64,000 nucleotides of DNA from Psychrobacillus soli (lineage in GTDB: Bacteria; Bacillota; Bacilli; Bacillales_A; Planococcaceae): the NCBI RefSeq assembly GCF_006861775.1, contig NZ_VDGG01000018.1, positions 1 through 64,000 on the forward strand, given 5' to 3'. Shown piece after piece: positions 16,153 through 24,987 of this stretch. Within the stretch, counting starts at the first letter, position 1; every line of letters begins with the position of its first letter. The notes beneath the pieces were generated by a model. That model ran no database searches and was not told the origin of the DNA. It was given only the letters and a program-made list of their open reading frames with translations. Made by a program: the position numbers and the translations under genes.

Positions 16153-17288
16153 CGTCTCGCCCTCTTTCTATTCACGAAAAATAATGTTGTATAGAGACCA
16201 ATTGGAATAGTCAACACAATTCCTATCCCTCCAGCTAATGCTCGAGCCAATTCCAATGAAAGCGTTAGGGAAAGCGTATAACCAAATGGAGCGGCATTCT
16301 TAAAATAGAGAATAAGCGTGGGAATCGAACCACTTACATAAGCAAAAAACAAAATATTAGTCATCGTTCCCATAATATCTTTTCCGATTTCCATTCCCGA
16401 TTTAATCAGTGCTTTTACGGAGATGTTGTTATTTTTCTCGTACAACCCGAAAATCGATGAAGACATCGTAATCGCTACATCCATCACAGCTCCTAAAGAA
16501 CCGAGGAATAACCCTGCCATAAAGACCATTCGATATGGTCGTGTAATAAATTGCATTTCCTCATATCGAAGTCCCTTTTCACCTGTTACTAATAGAACGA
16601 GGTACGTAATTAATAGTGAAATAAAAGTTCCTAGCAAGGTTGCTATAATAGCTGCATATGTTTTCTCATTTAAACCGTTAGCGAGCAACAAAGAAATGAC
16701 CGTAAACAAAATAACACTTATTCCGCAAATCCATAACAGACTTTGACTGGAATTGTGGATGTAAATATCCAATGCATATGATAAAAGCACGGCATTAAAT
16801 ACTAAACTAATGAACGAAAACAGTCCCTGCCTTTTCCCTACAATCAGTAAGACAAAAATAAATACCCATGCAATCATCATTAAATATTTATCTCGCTTGA
16901 CTTCCTGAATTGTCCCCGTTAATTCTGCACCTTCTTCCACCTGCTGATCGATTTTAATAAATAACTCATTTCCAATTTCAAACTCATGATCATAGGCTTT
17001 GGATTCGGAGTATTCATTTGTTAAATGAATCTCCTTTCCTTTTTCTTCTCCATTTAATAATTCTGCAATAATATGTTGTGTATATACTGCATCTTCATTG
17101 CCATTTATATCATTTACTTTCGTCACATCTTCTATAGTTGTTTTTACGACCTTACCTATTGGTTGGTCATAAAAGGAATGGTTATTAAAAACAAAAATAA
17201 CGGAACCTATAAAACAACATAGCAGTATGATGAGAAAGATTTTGTGCTTGGAGTTCATCTTTTTATATATACTTCCAACGAAATTCAT
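16149..17288 (-). CDS. YibE/F family membrane protein (first of pair)
   Basis: A 379-residue protein with an N-terminal membrane anchor (about 17-35), an extracytoplasmic region of about 110 residues rich in charged and beta-like sequence (VVKTTIEDVTKVNDINGNED), then a YibE/F membrane core. The core shares with its partner the motif GAVMDVAITMSSSIFGLYE and KSGMEIGKDIMGTMTNILFF. The two genes overlap by four bases. The extra N-terminal domain distinguishes the first gene of such pairs. Function unknown. Confidence 0.85.
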   Translation of the reverse strand: MNFVGSIYKKMNSKHKIFLIILLCCFIGSVIFVFNNHSFYDQPIGKVVKTTIEDVTKVNDINGNEDAVYTQHIIAELLNGEEKGKEIHLTNEYSESKAYDHEFEIGNELFIKIDQQVEEGAELTGTIQEVKRDKYLMMIAWVFIFVLLIVGKRQGLFSFISLVFNAVLLSYALDIYIHNSSQSLLWICGISVILFTVISLLLANGLNEKTYAAIIATLLGTFISLLITYLVLLVTGEKGLRYEEMQFITRPYRMVFMAGLFLGSLGAVMDVAITMSSSIFGLYEKNNNISVKALIKSGMEIGKDIMGTMTNILFFAYVSGSIPTLILYFKNAAPFGYTLSLTLSLELARALAGGIGIVLTIPIGLYTTLFFVNRKRARR

Positions 17289-17505
17289 TCATAAACCTCC
17301 AATAAAATAATGTGTTCAGATTATAATCTTAGTATAGCTGTAAACAGATGTTACTTATAAATCCAAGACAGAAAATTACTATTGTAGTATATTACCAAAT
17401 TATTGTTTACAACATAATATTTCTTATAGTTCTGTTTTTTTAGCGAAGAGGTTTTACTTATCCTAATAATACCCTTCTTTTTCTTCAAGCATTAGTAAAA
17501 ATGGA

Positions 17506-17537
17506 TTGACTCTGTGGTGCACCCCACAGTTTATACT
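17506..17537 (+). promoter_or_regulatory. MerR-type promoter with 20-bp spacer and central dyad
   Basis: TTGACT (17506-17511), 20-bp spacer, TATACT (17532-17537). The spacer holds the dyad CTGTGGTGCACCCCACAG (17512-17529). Overlong spacing with a dyad between the boxes is the hallmark of MerR-activated promoters, here probably autoregulated by the next gene. Confidence 0.88.
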
Positions 17538-17554
17538 AAAAAGGGAGGCATAGA

Positions 17555-17899
17555 ATGTATAAAATTAGTGAATTTGCAGAGGTAACTGGGTTAAGCAAAG
17601 AGACCTTACGATACTATGCAGAAGTTAAATTACTGGAACCAGCATACATTGACCCGGTTAATAAATACCGTTACTACGATGATGGTAGCTATTTTCTAGC
17701 TATCCTTTTAGTGAAACTAAAGGGTTTTGGATTTACTATACAAGAAATGATTGCTGTGATGGAAGATGAATCGTTTGCAAATTTGGAGAAGCTTTTGCAA
17801 CAAAAAAGAATGAATATATCACTTCAAATAGAAAATCTAACAACTAAATTAGAAGAACTAGATGAATTTCTTGAATCAGGAAGGGAGAATGAACAATGA
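17555..17899 (+). CDS. MerR-family transcriptional regulator
   Basis: A 114-residue one-domain MerR regulator: winged helix at residues 1-70 (MYKISEFAEVTGLSKETLRY, NKYRYYDDGS) and a C-terminal dimerisation helix (about 78-112, coiled). It has no large effector domain, and no cysteine cluster typical of metal sensors, so the signal is unknown. GGGAGG precedes the ATG. It overlaps the SRPBCC gene by four bases and sits under a MerR-type promoter, implying the pair is self-induced. Confidence 0.88.
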   Translation: MYKISEFAEVTGLSKETLRYYAEVKLLEPAYIDPVNKYRYYDDGSYFLAILLVKLKGFGFTIQEMIAVMEDESFANLEKLLQQKRMNISLQIENLTTKLEELDEFLESGRENEQ

Positions 17900-18348
17900 T
17901 CAAGTGGAAAGAAGAGGCAATAATAGAGAGGAATATTGAGGAAGTATGGAGCTTATTTATGGATAAAAACATTCATAAAATCATGGACAAAGTAGAAGAT
18001 CACGTTCTTATAGAAAAGCAGGAAAATGAGGTAGGGGCAAAACATAGACAAAGTTATCGGGAAGGAAAGCGGGTAGAGACTTATATTGTGGAAACATTAG
18101 CATATGAAGACCTACCAGAGAAAAAGTACAAAAAAATTAGCTTTGTATTAGGAAAAGCTTTTGAAATTACTTTTAGTTTTACATTGGATAAAATGGATGA
18201 CAATCATACAAAATTCATTTACGAGGGTCAAAATAAAGGCGTGAATTTTGTAGGACGTGCTATGCTTAAATTGGGTAGCGAAAAAAGTAATAATAAAGTG
18301 GTACAAGAATTTATGGAAAAAGTGAATAGAGAAGCATTGAAGCTATAA
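17896..18348 (+). CDS. SRPBCC (START/Bet v1-like) protein
   Basis: A 150-residue protein with the polyketide-cyclase / SRPBCC pattern: N-terminal strand WKEEAIIERNIEEVWSLFMD, a beta-rich middle, and a long C-terminal helix (SEKSNNKVVQEFMEKVNREA). Such folds bind hydrophobic ligands in a deep cavity. Translational overlap with the MerR gene suggests that the ligand it handles may be the inducer or a related compound; this is inference. Confidence 0.75.
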   Translation: MIKWKEEAIIERNIEEVWSLFMDKNIHKIMDKVEDHVLIEKQENEVGAKHRQSYREGKRVETYIVETLAYEDLPEKKYKKISFVLGKAFEITFSFTLDKMDDNHTKFIYEGQNKGVNFVGRAMLKLGSEKSNNKVVQEFMEKVNREALKL

Positions 18349-18352
18349 AACA

Positions 18353-18389
18353 AAACCAGACTTAGCGAACCGCTTGTAGTCTGGTTTTT
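18353..18389 (+). terminator. Terminator of the MerR-SRPBCC operon (bidirectional)
   Basis: AAACCAGACT / AGTCTGGTTT stem followed by TTTT; it also faces the converging secreted-protein gene. Confidence 0.85.
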
Positions 18390-18392
18390 GGT

Positions 18393-19232
18393 TTATTTGA
18401 ATGATAATAATTCTGCTTTAAGGGTACCGTTTTTATCAACAAGCTTGATAATACCAATCCCTGGTGCTAGGTAATACGTATCCCCATTGTTAACTCGAAC
18501 AACTACAACGTTTTGGAATGTTCCGGCTTTTACTTTAACTGTGCTAGTTGTACTTTCTACATTTACATGATAGAAACCTTCACTGTCAGCTCCTGTTGTA
18601 TAATATTCTTTCGTTTGTTTACCTTCAGTCAATGGATAAGCAATGTCGAGTAATATCCAATCTGTATGACTGACACCAAACACCAGGCGATCTTTTAATT
18701 CAATATAAGTAAAACCATCAATAGAATTACCTTTATAAATTAACAAAGCTTTCGTTATATCATTTATAGAATCATATGAAGTATTAGTAGTAAATTCCTT
18801 TTGTGTATGCTCGGTAAAGCTAGGGGAATACACAAGCTTCATCCCTGCCTTCGGTGTAAGCCCACCAATTACTTCTTTATTAAGCAATGCAAGTTTGCCT
18901 TTAGATGGAGTTTCATATTTCACTTGAGCACCTTTTTGTACGTAGCTACTTGCTCCTAAACCATATAAACCGCCATTTGTTCCCTTATACGTATAGACTC
19001 TATATTCTTCGCCTTTTTTCAGAGTGCGTACTTTATTAAGTGATCCATTTGAACCTATTTTCACTAAATTCGTATCTGCTAGAATTGTTACCTTACCTAT
19101 TTGTCCTTGTTTTAATTCTGTTTTTCCCCACATAACTTTGTTTGTGGATGCTTCTGCTTGTATATTATTAAAACTTGTAATACCCAACGCCAAAACAGCT
19201 ACGAGGAACATTTTACTTATTTTTTTGAACAA
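18393..19232 (-). CDS. Secreted protein with SH3-like N-terminal region, unknown function
   Basis: A 279-residue exported protein. Residues 1-28 form a Sec signal peptide (MFKKISKMFLVAVLALGITS, cleavage near QAEAS). Residues 35-115 are beta-rich and resemble a bacterial SH3-like segment (KVTILADTNLVKIGSNGSLN, KGEEYRVYTYKG). The C-terminal half ends in the motif VKVKAGTFQNVVVVRVNNGD and TYYLAPGIGIIKLVDKNGT, seen in Bacillus exported proteins that follow an N-terminal SH3 or copper-amine-oxidase-like domain. No catalytic residues are evident; a cell-wall role is likely. Confidence 0.72.
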   Translation of the reverse strand: MFKKISKMFLVAVLALGITSFNNIQAEASTNKVMWGKTELKQGQIGKVTILADTNLVKIGSNGSLNKVRTLKKGEEYRVYTYKGTNGGLYGLGASSYVQKGAQVKYETPSKGKLALLNKEVIGGLTPKAGMKLVYSPSFTEHTQKEFTTNTSYDSINDITKALLIYKGNSIDGFTYIELKDRLVFGVSHTDWILLDIAYPLTEGKQTKEYYTTGADSEGFYHVNVESTTSTVKVKAGTFQNVVVVRVNNGDTYYLAPGIGIIKLVDKNGTLKAELLSFK

Positions 19233-19351
19233 TCCTAACCACTCCCTTTGCTAGACAGTATATCATATTAGAAAAACGCAGAGAATTTAGAGCAAGATTT
19301 TACATGGAGAAGAGGATCTGGTTAGAGCAGCCCTCCCCCATGTATACCCTC

Positions 19352-19516
19352 TCAATTTTTCGCCCTGTTTTCATAACCATCTACATATGCTCTACATCTA
19401 GTAATTTCAATACCAATGTAAGTTATTAATTCTAAATATCTATCTATCTCCGCATTATCAATAGCTTCACTGAATGGTTTTCTAATATTTATTAGACTAG
19501 CAACCTGTTCAATTCT
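19352..19516 (-). pseudogene. Decayed reading frame of about 54 codons
   Basis: The frame RIEQVASLINIRKPFSEAID then NAEIDRYLELITYIGIEITR is coherent and amphipathic but has no ATG, GTG or TTG start; a TAG stands directly upstream. It is probably the tail of a lost gene. The surrounding gap 19233-19573 shows nothing else. Confidence 0.4.
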
Positions 19517-19573
19517 CTAAAAGTAAAATCGCGATTTCTCATCGCAAATTATAATTTCCTTTTCAAGCTTGTG

Positions 19574-19738
19574 TTAGGATTGTGTTTTAGCCTTCACAGC
19601 AATAATCTTTAATTGATCACCGTACTCTAGACTTATAACTTTCCTTGCTTGGGTAGAAGTCCTTGCTGTCACTGGTATTGTTTGCAACTTGCCATTAATT
19701 TCAGCATGAACTGTAAAGCACTTTGTTCCGCATTTCAT
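19574..19738 (-). CDS. Small protein, 54 residues
   Basis: Begins MKCGTKCFTVHAEINGKLQT and continues VTARTSTQARKVISLEYGDQ. GAGGTG lies six bases before the ATG, so translation is likely. The two early cysteines (CGTKC) could bind metal; the remainder looks like a compact alpha/beta fold. It is 32 bp downstream of the next gene on the same strand. Family not recognised. Confidence 0.6.
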   Translation of the reverse strand: MKCGTKCFTVHAEINGKLQTIPVTARTSTQARKVISLEYGDQLKIIAVKAKTQS

Positions 19739-19770
19739 GAGTCGCACCTCTTCATTTGCTTTCCGGTTTG

Positions 19771-20154
19771 TTATTTCTTCCTCTGTTCAAAGCATTGTTG
19801 AATAAACTCTTTTAAGACCTTCATTTTTTCCTTCGTATCTACTACTTCTAGTGGAACAAATACTTCATTATTTTTCAATTTGAACTTTCTTAGCTCGGTA
19901 ATATCAAAAGCTAGCTGTCCTTGAATTTCTCGCTGAAGTTGTTTACCTAAATCGGTCTTCTTATCTCCTGGAGCAACGTGAAGTATTAAACATTGATAAT
20001 TTTTACTTCCGTGTAATGTTGCAATTTTGGGCTGAATACCAACAAATGAAAATGGCTTATAACCTATAATTAAATTCTTTTCAGCAATCGTACATCTTAC
20101 TTGAAAACTCATTAAATATTGATGTAATTCATTGAATGCTAGTAAATTATTCAT
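19771..20154 (-). CDS. Hypothetical protein, 127 residues
   Basis: No membrane segment or signal peptide; mixed alpha/beta composition with a lysine-rich C-terminus (IQQCFEQRKK). The start overlaps the end of the DUF6429-like gene by 8 bp, so the two are translationally coupled. Not recognised; a partner or adaptor of the upstream protein is possible. Confidence 0.6.
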   Translation of the reverse strand: MNNLLAFNELHQYLMSFQVRCTIAEKNLIIGYKPFSFVGIQPKIATLHGSKNYQCLILHVAPGDKKTDLGKQLQREIQGQLAFDITELRKFKLKNNEVFVPLEVVDTKEKMKVLKEFIQQCFEQRKK

Positions 20155-20395
20155 CTTTCTTCTCTCCCATAATATATTTCTCTATAAGCTGCTTTGCTTG
20201 TTCAATCCCTGCTTCTGTTAAATATACAGATTTTGATTTTATGCCACCACGTAAATAATCCCGGTCCTGCAATTGGTCAAGCGCATCAAATGAATAGCCT
20301 TTCCAACTTCTTCGTATTGTTTCCGGAACATCTTCTTCCTTCCAGGACGTTAAATAAAGTAGAAGTAATGTTAGCTCTTCAATTTCTTTTTTCAT
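20147..20395 (-). CDS. DUF6429-like small protein
   Basis: An 82-residue protein with the pattern EELTLLLLYLTSWKEED, then RRSWKGYSFDALDQLQDRDY and KSKSVYLTEAGIEQAKQL, which matches what I know of DUF6429: a small helical, winged-helix-like domain. Function unknown. It is coupled to the downstream 127-residue gene. Confidence 0.7.
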   Translation of the reverse strand: MKKEIEELTLLLLYLTSWKEEDVPETIRRSWKGYSFDALDQLQDRDYLRGGIKSKSVYLTEAGIEQAKQLIEKYIMGEKKDE

Positions 20396-20522
20396 TTTTA
20401 TACCTCACTTTTTTAGATTTTAAATTCTGGACTATTCAGAGATATAAAGTCATCTTAGCCAGTCTTAACTGTTGCTTGTTGTAAATACTATAATAATTAA
20501 TTTACCATAAACAAATAAAAAA

Positions 20523-20549
20523 GAACGCACCATATAAAATGATCCGTTC
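20523..20549 (-). terminator. Terminator candidate after the EamA transporter
   Basis: GAACG ... CGTTC outer stem with A+T-rich interior and TTTTTT following on the minus strand. Confidence 0.5.
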
Positions 20550-20592
20550 ATCCTAATATCCTCTAAATAATTGCTTTGACCTAATCAATTTT

Positions 20593-21537
20593 TTACTTCT
20601 TTAGGTTTCCTGATACGAGTATAGAACCTAAAAGTACGATGATCGCACCTGCGACAAATTGTAAACTAATCGGGGTACCAATAAACACAATCTCGGTTAC
20701 GATCGCCCAAAACACATACGTATTATTGAGTGATTGCCCCCTAGCTGCTCCGATTAAATTAATCGACGAATAGTATAAAGAATAATTAGCAGTTCCTAAA
20801 AAACCGGCTATAACGATGATCCATACGATATTAGATGTCGCTGCTTCAAATACTAAAGGATAACCATGAATAAATGGTACAATTATGATGGCATAACTGA
20901 GAGCGGAAGTAATTTGCCTTATATTAATCGCGTATAGCGGAACGACATCTTTTCCTCTCATTCCCCAAGCGCCGATTACCCCTTCAATTCCCCAAAATAT
21001 GGCGGCCCCTAATGAAAACAGTATTCCGATGAAAAAGTTACTTTCGGTGTCAAACTTGGTTGGCATATATGCTAATACAATTACCCCAATAATACTCAAA
21101 GCAACGCCAGACCAAGTTTTTTTGTTCATTTTTTCCTTCAAAAAAAAGAAAGCAAGCACAGCTCCTATGCCCGGAAATATAGAAGCAATACTTGCTGCAT
21201 AAGTTACTCCAGCATATTGAATACCAAGAAAATAAAAACTCATTGCCAAAGGTCCACCCGACAATGCTCCTAATACTAAAATCGCGCCACTCTTCGTTTT
21301 AAACAACTTTAAGACATGTATAAATTCGCCCTTTACAATCATAAGTAAAGATATCCAAAGTGAAGAGAAAAAATCATGCATGAACGCTGCAATAAGTGGA
21401 GCAAGCATTACAGCTTCCTTAAATGGGGTACTCGCTATTATGAAGCCAATCAATACAGTATCTACACCCCATGCAATCGCGGAAGTAGCCCCTAAGCCTA
21501 TCCCCTTTTTAACTTCTTTCACACTTTTTTTAGTCAT
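20593..21537 (-). CDS. EamA/DMT superfamily transporter
   Basis: A 314-residue membrane protein with ten predicted segments in two EamA halves, each with the typical end motif (LFFLKEK-like AFFFLKEKMNKKTWSGVALS in the first half). AGAGGTG sits six bases before the ATG at 21537; the upstream GTG at 21546 overlaps it. DMT transporters export or import metabolites such as amino acids or purines; substrate not deducible. Stands alone. Confidence 0.86.
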   Translation of the reverse strand: MTKKSVKEVKKGIGLGATSAIAWGVDTVLIGFIIASTPFKEAVMLAPLIAAFMHDFFSSLWISLLMIVKGEFIHVLKLFKTKSGAILVLGALSGGPLAMSFYFLGIQYAGVTYAASIASIFPGIGAVLAFFFLKEKMNKKTWSGVALSIIGVIVLAYMPTKFDTESNFFIGILFSLGAAIFWGIEGVIGAWGMRGKDVVPLYAINIRQITSALSYAIIIVPFIHGYPLVFEAATSNIVWIIVIAGFLGTANYSLYYSSINLIGAARGQSLNNTYVFWAIVTEIVFIGTPISLQFVAGAIIVLLGSILVSGNLKK

Positions 21538-22534
21538 CAACTTCACCTCTTCTCGAAAAATCAGTTCTTTGGAATGACCCTACGTCACTAGTTAATTTTC
21601 TCAATATACAAGTAATAATTAATTGCAATATCTAAACTTCAGAAGGGTATTATAAGATGAAAGATGAGGACGAAAATGTGTAGTCACACATGCCCTATAG
21701 AAAAACATAATACGTTTTCATTGCTTATCATTTCTTTGTACCGGCTTACAATTTATTTTTAATTTGTCTATCATGAGTGTGGATTATACATCCCCCAAAA
21801 AACAGGATGAGATCAACACTTTCCCATTTTCCTTTTTTTCGCATATATTTTATACACAAAGGTAATTAAGCCTAATTAGAGGAAAAAACAAAAAAACAGA
21901 GAAAATGTCTCTCTGTTCTTCCATCTAACTATTCAATTTACTTGCTAGATAATTAGCATTTCAAACCAATCGGAATCATTACTTTTACAGTTGATTAATA
22001 ATCATATCCAATACATCTTTTGGATTCCACCAAGCAAGAATCTTCCCCGAATTCTATCTTTTTCGATCTAGCGTTGTGACTTATTACAGTCTCCACAAAG
22101 GATAAATCAAAATAATAAGTTTATGTTTTTTAGATTCTGTCATATAACACCATCCTAACTATATATTTTTTCACTATTTCCTTTTAAATAATTCAATTTC
22201 ACCCTGTCATTCAAATCAAACCAATACTCAGAGTAACATGTGAGGACAATTAAAAAAGATCATTTGCTATTTGCGCATAAAACGGTCAAATGTAAATAGT
22301 AGATTCTCTTCAAGAGGATTGGTTATTAAGACCCTATATTTCCAAAAACCCTTTTGATATTTTTTTCACAAAGTTGCGATATATAATAATATTATGATAA
22401 AATAAAATGAAATTTATTCCAAAAATCAGTATAAGTGCATACCCATCTAAAGTAAAAGAAGACCTTAACACGTATAGTCATTACCCAAAACTTAGTAGTT
22501 TAAAAAATTTAATAGTTTAAGAGGGGCTTTGAAG
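21538..22534. other. 1-kb gene-poor gap with a gene tail remnant and terminator
   Basis: A stem ACAGAGA/TCTCTGT at 21895-21917 with a minus-strand T run is a terminator. Just upstream of it on the minus strand, 21985-22053 reads NSGKILAWWNPKDVLDMIIN then QL and a stop, the tail of a lost gene. The rest is A+T-rich; no complete gene was seen. Confidence 0.5.
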
Positions 22535-23173
22535 ATGAGAACAGAGAATAGAGAGCAAACTATATTTGATCACGTTGGAAATAAAATAATTACGGATAGA
22601 GAGATCGACATAATCACTAGATTAGAAGAGCCATTGATCGTGATGTTAGGAAATGTTTTAAGTAACGAAGAGTGCGAGGAACTAATCAGATTATCTAAGG
22701 ACAAAATGAAACGTTCCAAAATTGGAGCAACACGCGAAGTAAATGAACTGAGAACAAGTAGTAGTTCATTTATCGAAGAAAGTGAAAATGAAATTGTTGC
22801 TAGAGTCGAAAAAAGGATTTCAGCTATCATGAATATACCGATTGAACATGGAGAAGGCATTCAAATCCTTCAGTATACTCCTGGTCAAGAGTATAAAGCC
22901 CATTATGATTTCTTTTCATCAACAAGTAAAGCAGCGAACAATAATAGAATTAGTACACTCGTTATGTACTTAAACGATGTAGAACAAGGCGGAGAAACTT
23001 TTTTCCCTAAACTGAATTTTTCAGTATCCCCCAAAAAAGGGATGGCCGTTTATTTCGAGTATTTTTATAACGATCAAACTTTAAATGAGTTAACATTACA
23101 TGCTGGTACGCCTGTTATCACTGGTGAGAAGTGGGTTGCAACGCAGTGGATGAGGAAACAAAAATTAAAGTGA
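22535..23173 (+). CDS. 2-oxoglutarate/Fe(II) oxygenase, prolyl 4-hydroxylase family
   Basis: A 212-residue complete P4H-like dioxygenase. The iron ligands are H123 and D125 (KAHYDFF) and H189 (LTLHAGTPV); K199 in GEKWVATQW binds the 2-oxoglutarate carboxylate. Related Bacillus anthracis P4H hydroxylates proline in collagen-like or elongation factor peptides; the target here is unknown. GAGGGG lies eight bases before the ATG at 22535. A truncated second copy lies 1.2 kb downstream. A terminator follows. Confidence 0.92.
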   Translation: MRTENREQTIFDHVGNKIITDREIDIITRLEEPLIVMLGNVLSNEECEELIRLSKDKMKRSKIGATREVNELRTSSSSFIEESENEIVARVEKRISAIMNIPIEHGEGIQILQYTPGQEYKAHYDFFSSTSKAANNNRISTLVMYLNDVEQGGETFFPKLNFSVSPKKGMAVYFEYFYNDQTLNELTLHAGTPVITGEKWVATQWMRKQKLK

Positions 23174-23214
23174 AAAGTAGGTTCCCTTCAAGGGGGATCG
23201 GCTATTAAATTAGT

Positions 23215-23258
23215 AATAACCCATCTGGATCGTTAACTCAAGGATGGGTTATTTTTAT
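23215..23258 (+). terminator. Terminator of the P4H gene
   Basis: AATAACCCAT / ATGGGTTATT stem followed by TTTT. Confidence 0.85.
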
Positions 23259-23336
23259 GGTTAAATGAAAGAATTCATACAATCAAATGGCAAAGTAACC
23301 ATCTTGAAGTAACGTACCACGTTAGTGAAACAGGAT

Positions 23337-23532
23337 TTAACCACTGACTATACCAAATATAACTTTAATTTCGTTACGGTTTTTCTTTTGTCTTTTAAAA
23401 CCTTCTTTTAAATCTGCTATTAAAACTGTTTGGTCCTTTTATGCCTTTCTCCTCATGTTCCGTGCCATCTTCTAACTCTGTTTCAGTCATAATTTTCCAT
23501 ATGTTTCCTATTCCGAATTCAATGAATTTCAA
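23337..23532 (-). pseudogene. DUF3977-family protein, frameshifted and internally deleted
   Basis: From a TTG at 23532 with GGGGTG upstream the frame reads LKFIEFGIGNIWKIMTETEL then EDGTEHEEKGIKGP, the start of DUF3977. The frame then ends, while a neighbouring frame continues DLKEGFKRQKKNRNEIKVIF, the usual C-terminus. The central strand block of the family is missing, so both a deletion and a frameshift are needed to explain it. Confidence 0.7.
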
Positions 23533-23834
23533 AATCACCCCACCCCAATACCCAATAACATAATTAACAACATGATCCGAGCTTACTTGCCTTGTTTAGT
23601 TGTTGTTTGTTTCTTCTGCTGTTGTTGGTTGCCGTTCTCTCTCCTTGCCTTGCCAATACTTCACTGATGTTGTTCTTAGGTGTGTTCTATCGTTTCCCTT
23701 ACCTTCTATCTAGCTACTTCTATATGCTTCTTTTTTTGTGGTTACTTATGATAGTGACTTTTAATAGGATGCTAGATTGCATTGCTGCGTTGAGATGCTA
23801 CCTACCTCGCTTGTGTAGATTATTGTGCCGAACC
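23533..23834. other. Gap with decayed, Gln/Lys-rich minus-strand sequence
   Basis: The minus strand is strongly purine-rich around 23590-23660 (reading GNQQQQKKQTTTKQGK in one frame, with stops either side). It might be a wrecked small acid-soluble spore protein or similar, but no start or intact frame exists. Confidence 0.25.
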
Positions 23835-24104
23835 TCACAACCCTTTTCTTCTATGTATGTTTAGGGGGTATATCTGTGCTTGTGCTTGTTTTTTCCCCTC
23901 CTTTTCCAATTCGATTAAACGTGAACCTTGTTCATAGAGTTTTTTCAGTGGGATTCCTCTTCTATTAGCAGCACGTTCAATTAGCTTAATTTCTGAGTAA
24001 TACATTGCATCGGATAAAATGCCTTTATCTATATTTCGATTTATTTGATAAAAAAATCCTGCTAACATTTCTGTTGGCATTGTATCATAAAGTGAGTCCT
24101 CCAA
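23835..24104 (-). CDS. Hypothetical small protein, 89 residues
   Basis: TTG start with AAGGAGGTG six bases upstream. Sequence begins with MEDSLYDTMPTEMLAGFFYQ and continues DKGILSDAMYYSEIKLIERA, helical and conserved-looking, then a charged C-terminus that may be frayed (IYPLNIHRRKGL). I do not know the family; Bacillaceae carry similar short proteins. Its downstream side is decayed DNA. Confidence 0.55.
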   Translation of the reverse strand: MEDSLYDTMPTEMLAGFFYQINRNIDKGILSDAMYYSEIKLIERAANRRGIPLKKLYEQGSRLIELEKEGKKQAQAQIYPLNIHRRKGL

Positions 24105-24235
24105 TTATTACACCTCCTTATATTTTCATTATACGAAGTATTTAGAAAATAAAAACTAGTAAAGATTTACATTTAGTAACTATGGAATATGTAAATTTTT
24201 AGCGTGTGGCTTTTGAGGTGGGTTCATTTTTTGTT

Positions 24236-24311
24236 CCCTGTGTAAGAAACAATCGTGAAAATTACAACTTTCACGTTTGTTTGAATTAATGTGAATGTTT
24301 CTATCACAGGG
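24236..24311. repeat. CCCTGTGT inverted-repeat element C (76 bp)
   Basis: CCCTGTGTAAGAAACA at the left and TGTTTCTATCACAGGG at the right. Its right end is the exact point where homology to the P4H gene begins, and an ATG inside it (24295) opens the frame into that truncated gene. Confidence 0.88.
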
Positions 24312-24593
24312 ACAGAATTTAATTACAGACAGAGAGATTGGCATTATCACTAGATTAGAAGAACCATTGATCGTGATGTTAGGAAATGTTTTAAGTGACG
24401 AAGAGTGTGAGGAGCTAATCAGATTGTTGTTTAAAGACAAGATGAAACGTTCAAAAATTGGAGCAACACGCGAAGTAAATGAACTGAGAACAAGTAGTAG
24501 TTCATTTATCGAAGAAAGTGAAAACGAAATTGTTGCAAGAGTCAAAAAAGGATCTCATCTATTATGAATATCCCCATTGAACACGGAGAAAAA
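24312..24593 (+). pseudogene. Truncated duplicate of the P4H oxygenase
   Basis: Shares about 90 percent of bases with codons 20 to 105 of the gene at 22535 (for example LEEPLIVMLGNVLS and KMKRSKIGATREVNELRTSS), then homology stops abruptly after GAACACGGAGAA. Lacks all iron ligands. One base is missing near 24548, shifting the frame. It begins directly at element C, which supplies an ATG (24295) but no obvious ribosome site. Confidence 0.88.
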
Positions 24594-24609
24594 AGAACAT
24601 CGAATAAGA

Positions 24610-24645
24610 AAAACATAGGGAGCTTTTAGTCTTCCTATGTTTTCA
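24610..24645 (-). terminator. Terminator of the 47-residue gene
   Basis: AAAACATAGG / CCTATGTTTT stem, usable in both directions. Confidence 0.75.
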
Positions 24646-24651
24646 TTCATA

Positions 24652-24795
24652 TTATTTATCTGTTTGTTTTTTTTTCAAATACTCCGCGCGTATTTTTTCA
24701 AGTTGCTGCTTTTTATCAAATATGGCAGGCTTGTTTTTTTCATGATACTTTGCCACAGCCATCTTACTTTTGGTATCCAATTGATATTTTCCCAC
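24652..24795 (-). CDS. Small basic protein, 47 residues
   Basis: GTG start with AGGTGA five bases upstream. The product (start MGKYQLDTKSKMAVAKYHEK, end EYLKKKQTDK) is very basic and helical, like many small spore-former proteins. A terminator follows closely, supporting a real transcript. Function unknown. Confidence 0.6.
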   Translation of the reverse strand: MGKYQLDTKSKMAVAKYHEKNKPAIFDKKQQLEKIRAEYLKKKQTDK

Positions 24796-24912
24796 TTTGT
24801 TCACCTACTTTTCTTGTCTTTAAAGAGAATCTATTCAACAAAAATAAAATACCTTATTTTACTGAAGTAAACCTTTTTACTTTATTAGTATACTCCCTAA
24901 CCTGTTTTTTTT

Positions 24913-24987
24913 CCCTGTGTCAGAAACAATCGTAAAATTACAACTTTCACGTTTGTTTGAATTAATGTGAATGTTTCTATCACAGGG
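24913..24987. repeat. CCCTGTGT inverted-repeat element D (75 bp)
   Basis: Nearly identical to element C (arms CCCTGTGTCAGAAACA and TGTTTCTATCACAGGG). The ATG at 24967 inside it opens the frame of the following membrane protein. Confidence 0.88.

Noticed and set aside
23592-23864. Hydrophobic 90-residue plus-strand frame
   Set aside because: No ribosome site, codon composition is that of a pyrimidine-rich antisense strand, and stops interrupt homologous-looking frames.
24637-24935. Hydrophobic plus-strand frames
   Set aside because: They lie opposite a better supported 47-residue minus-strand gene with a ribosome site and terminator.
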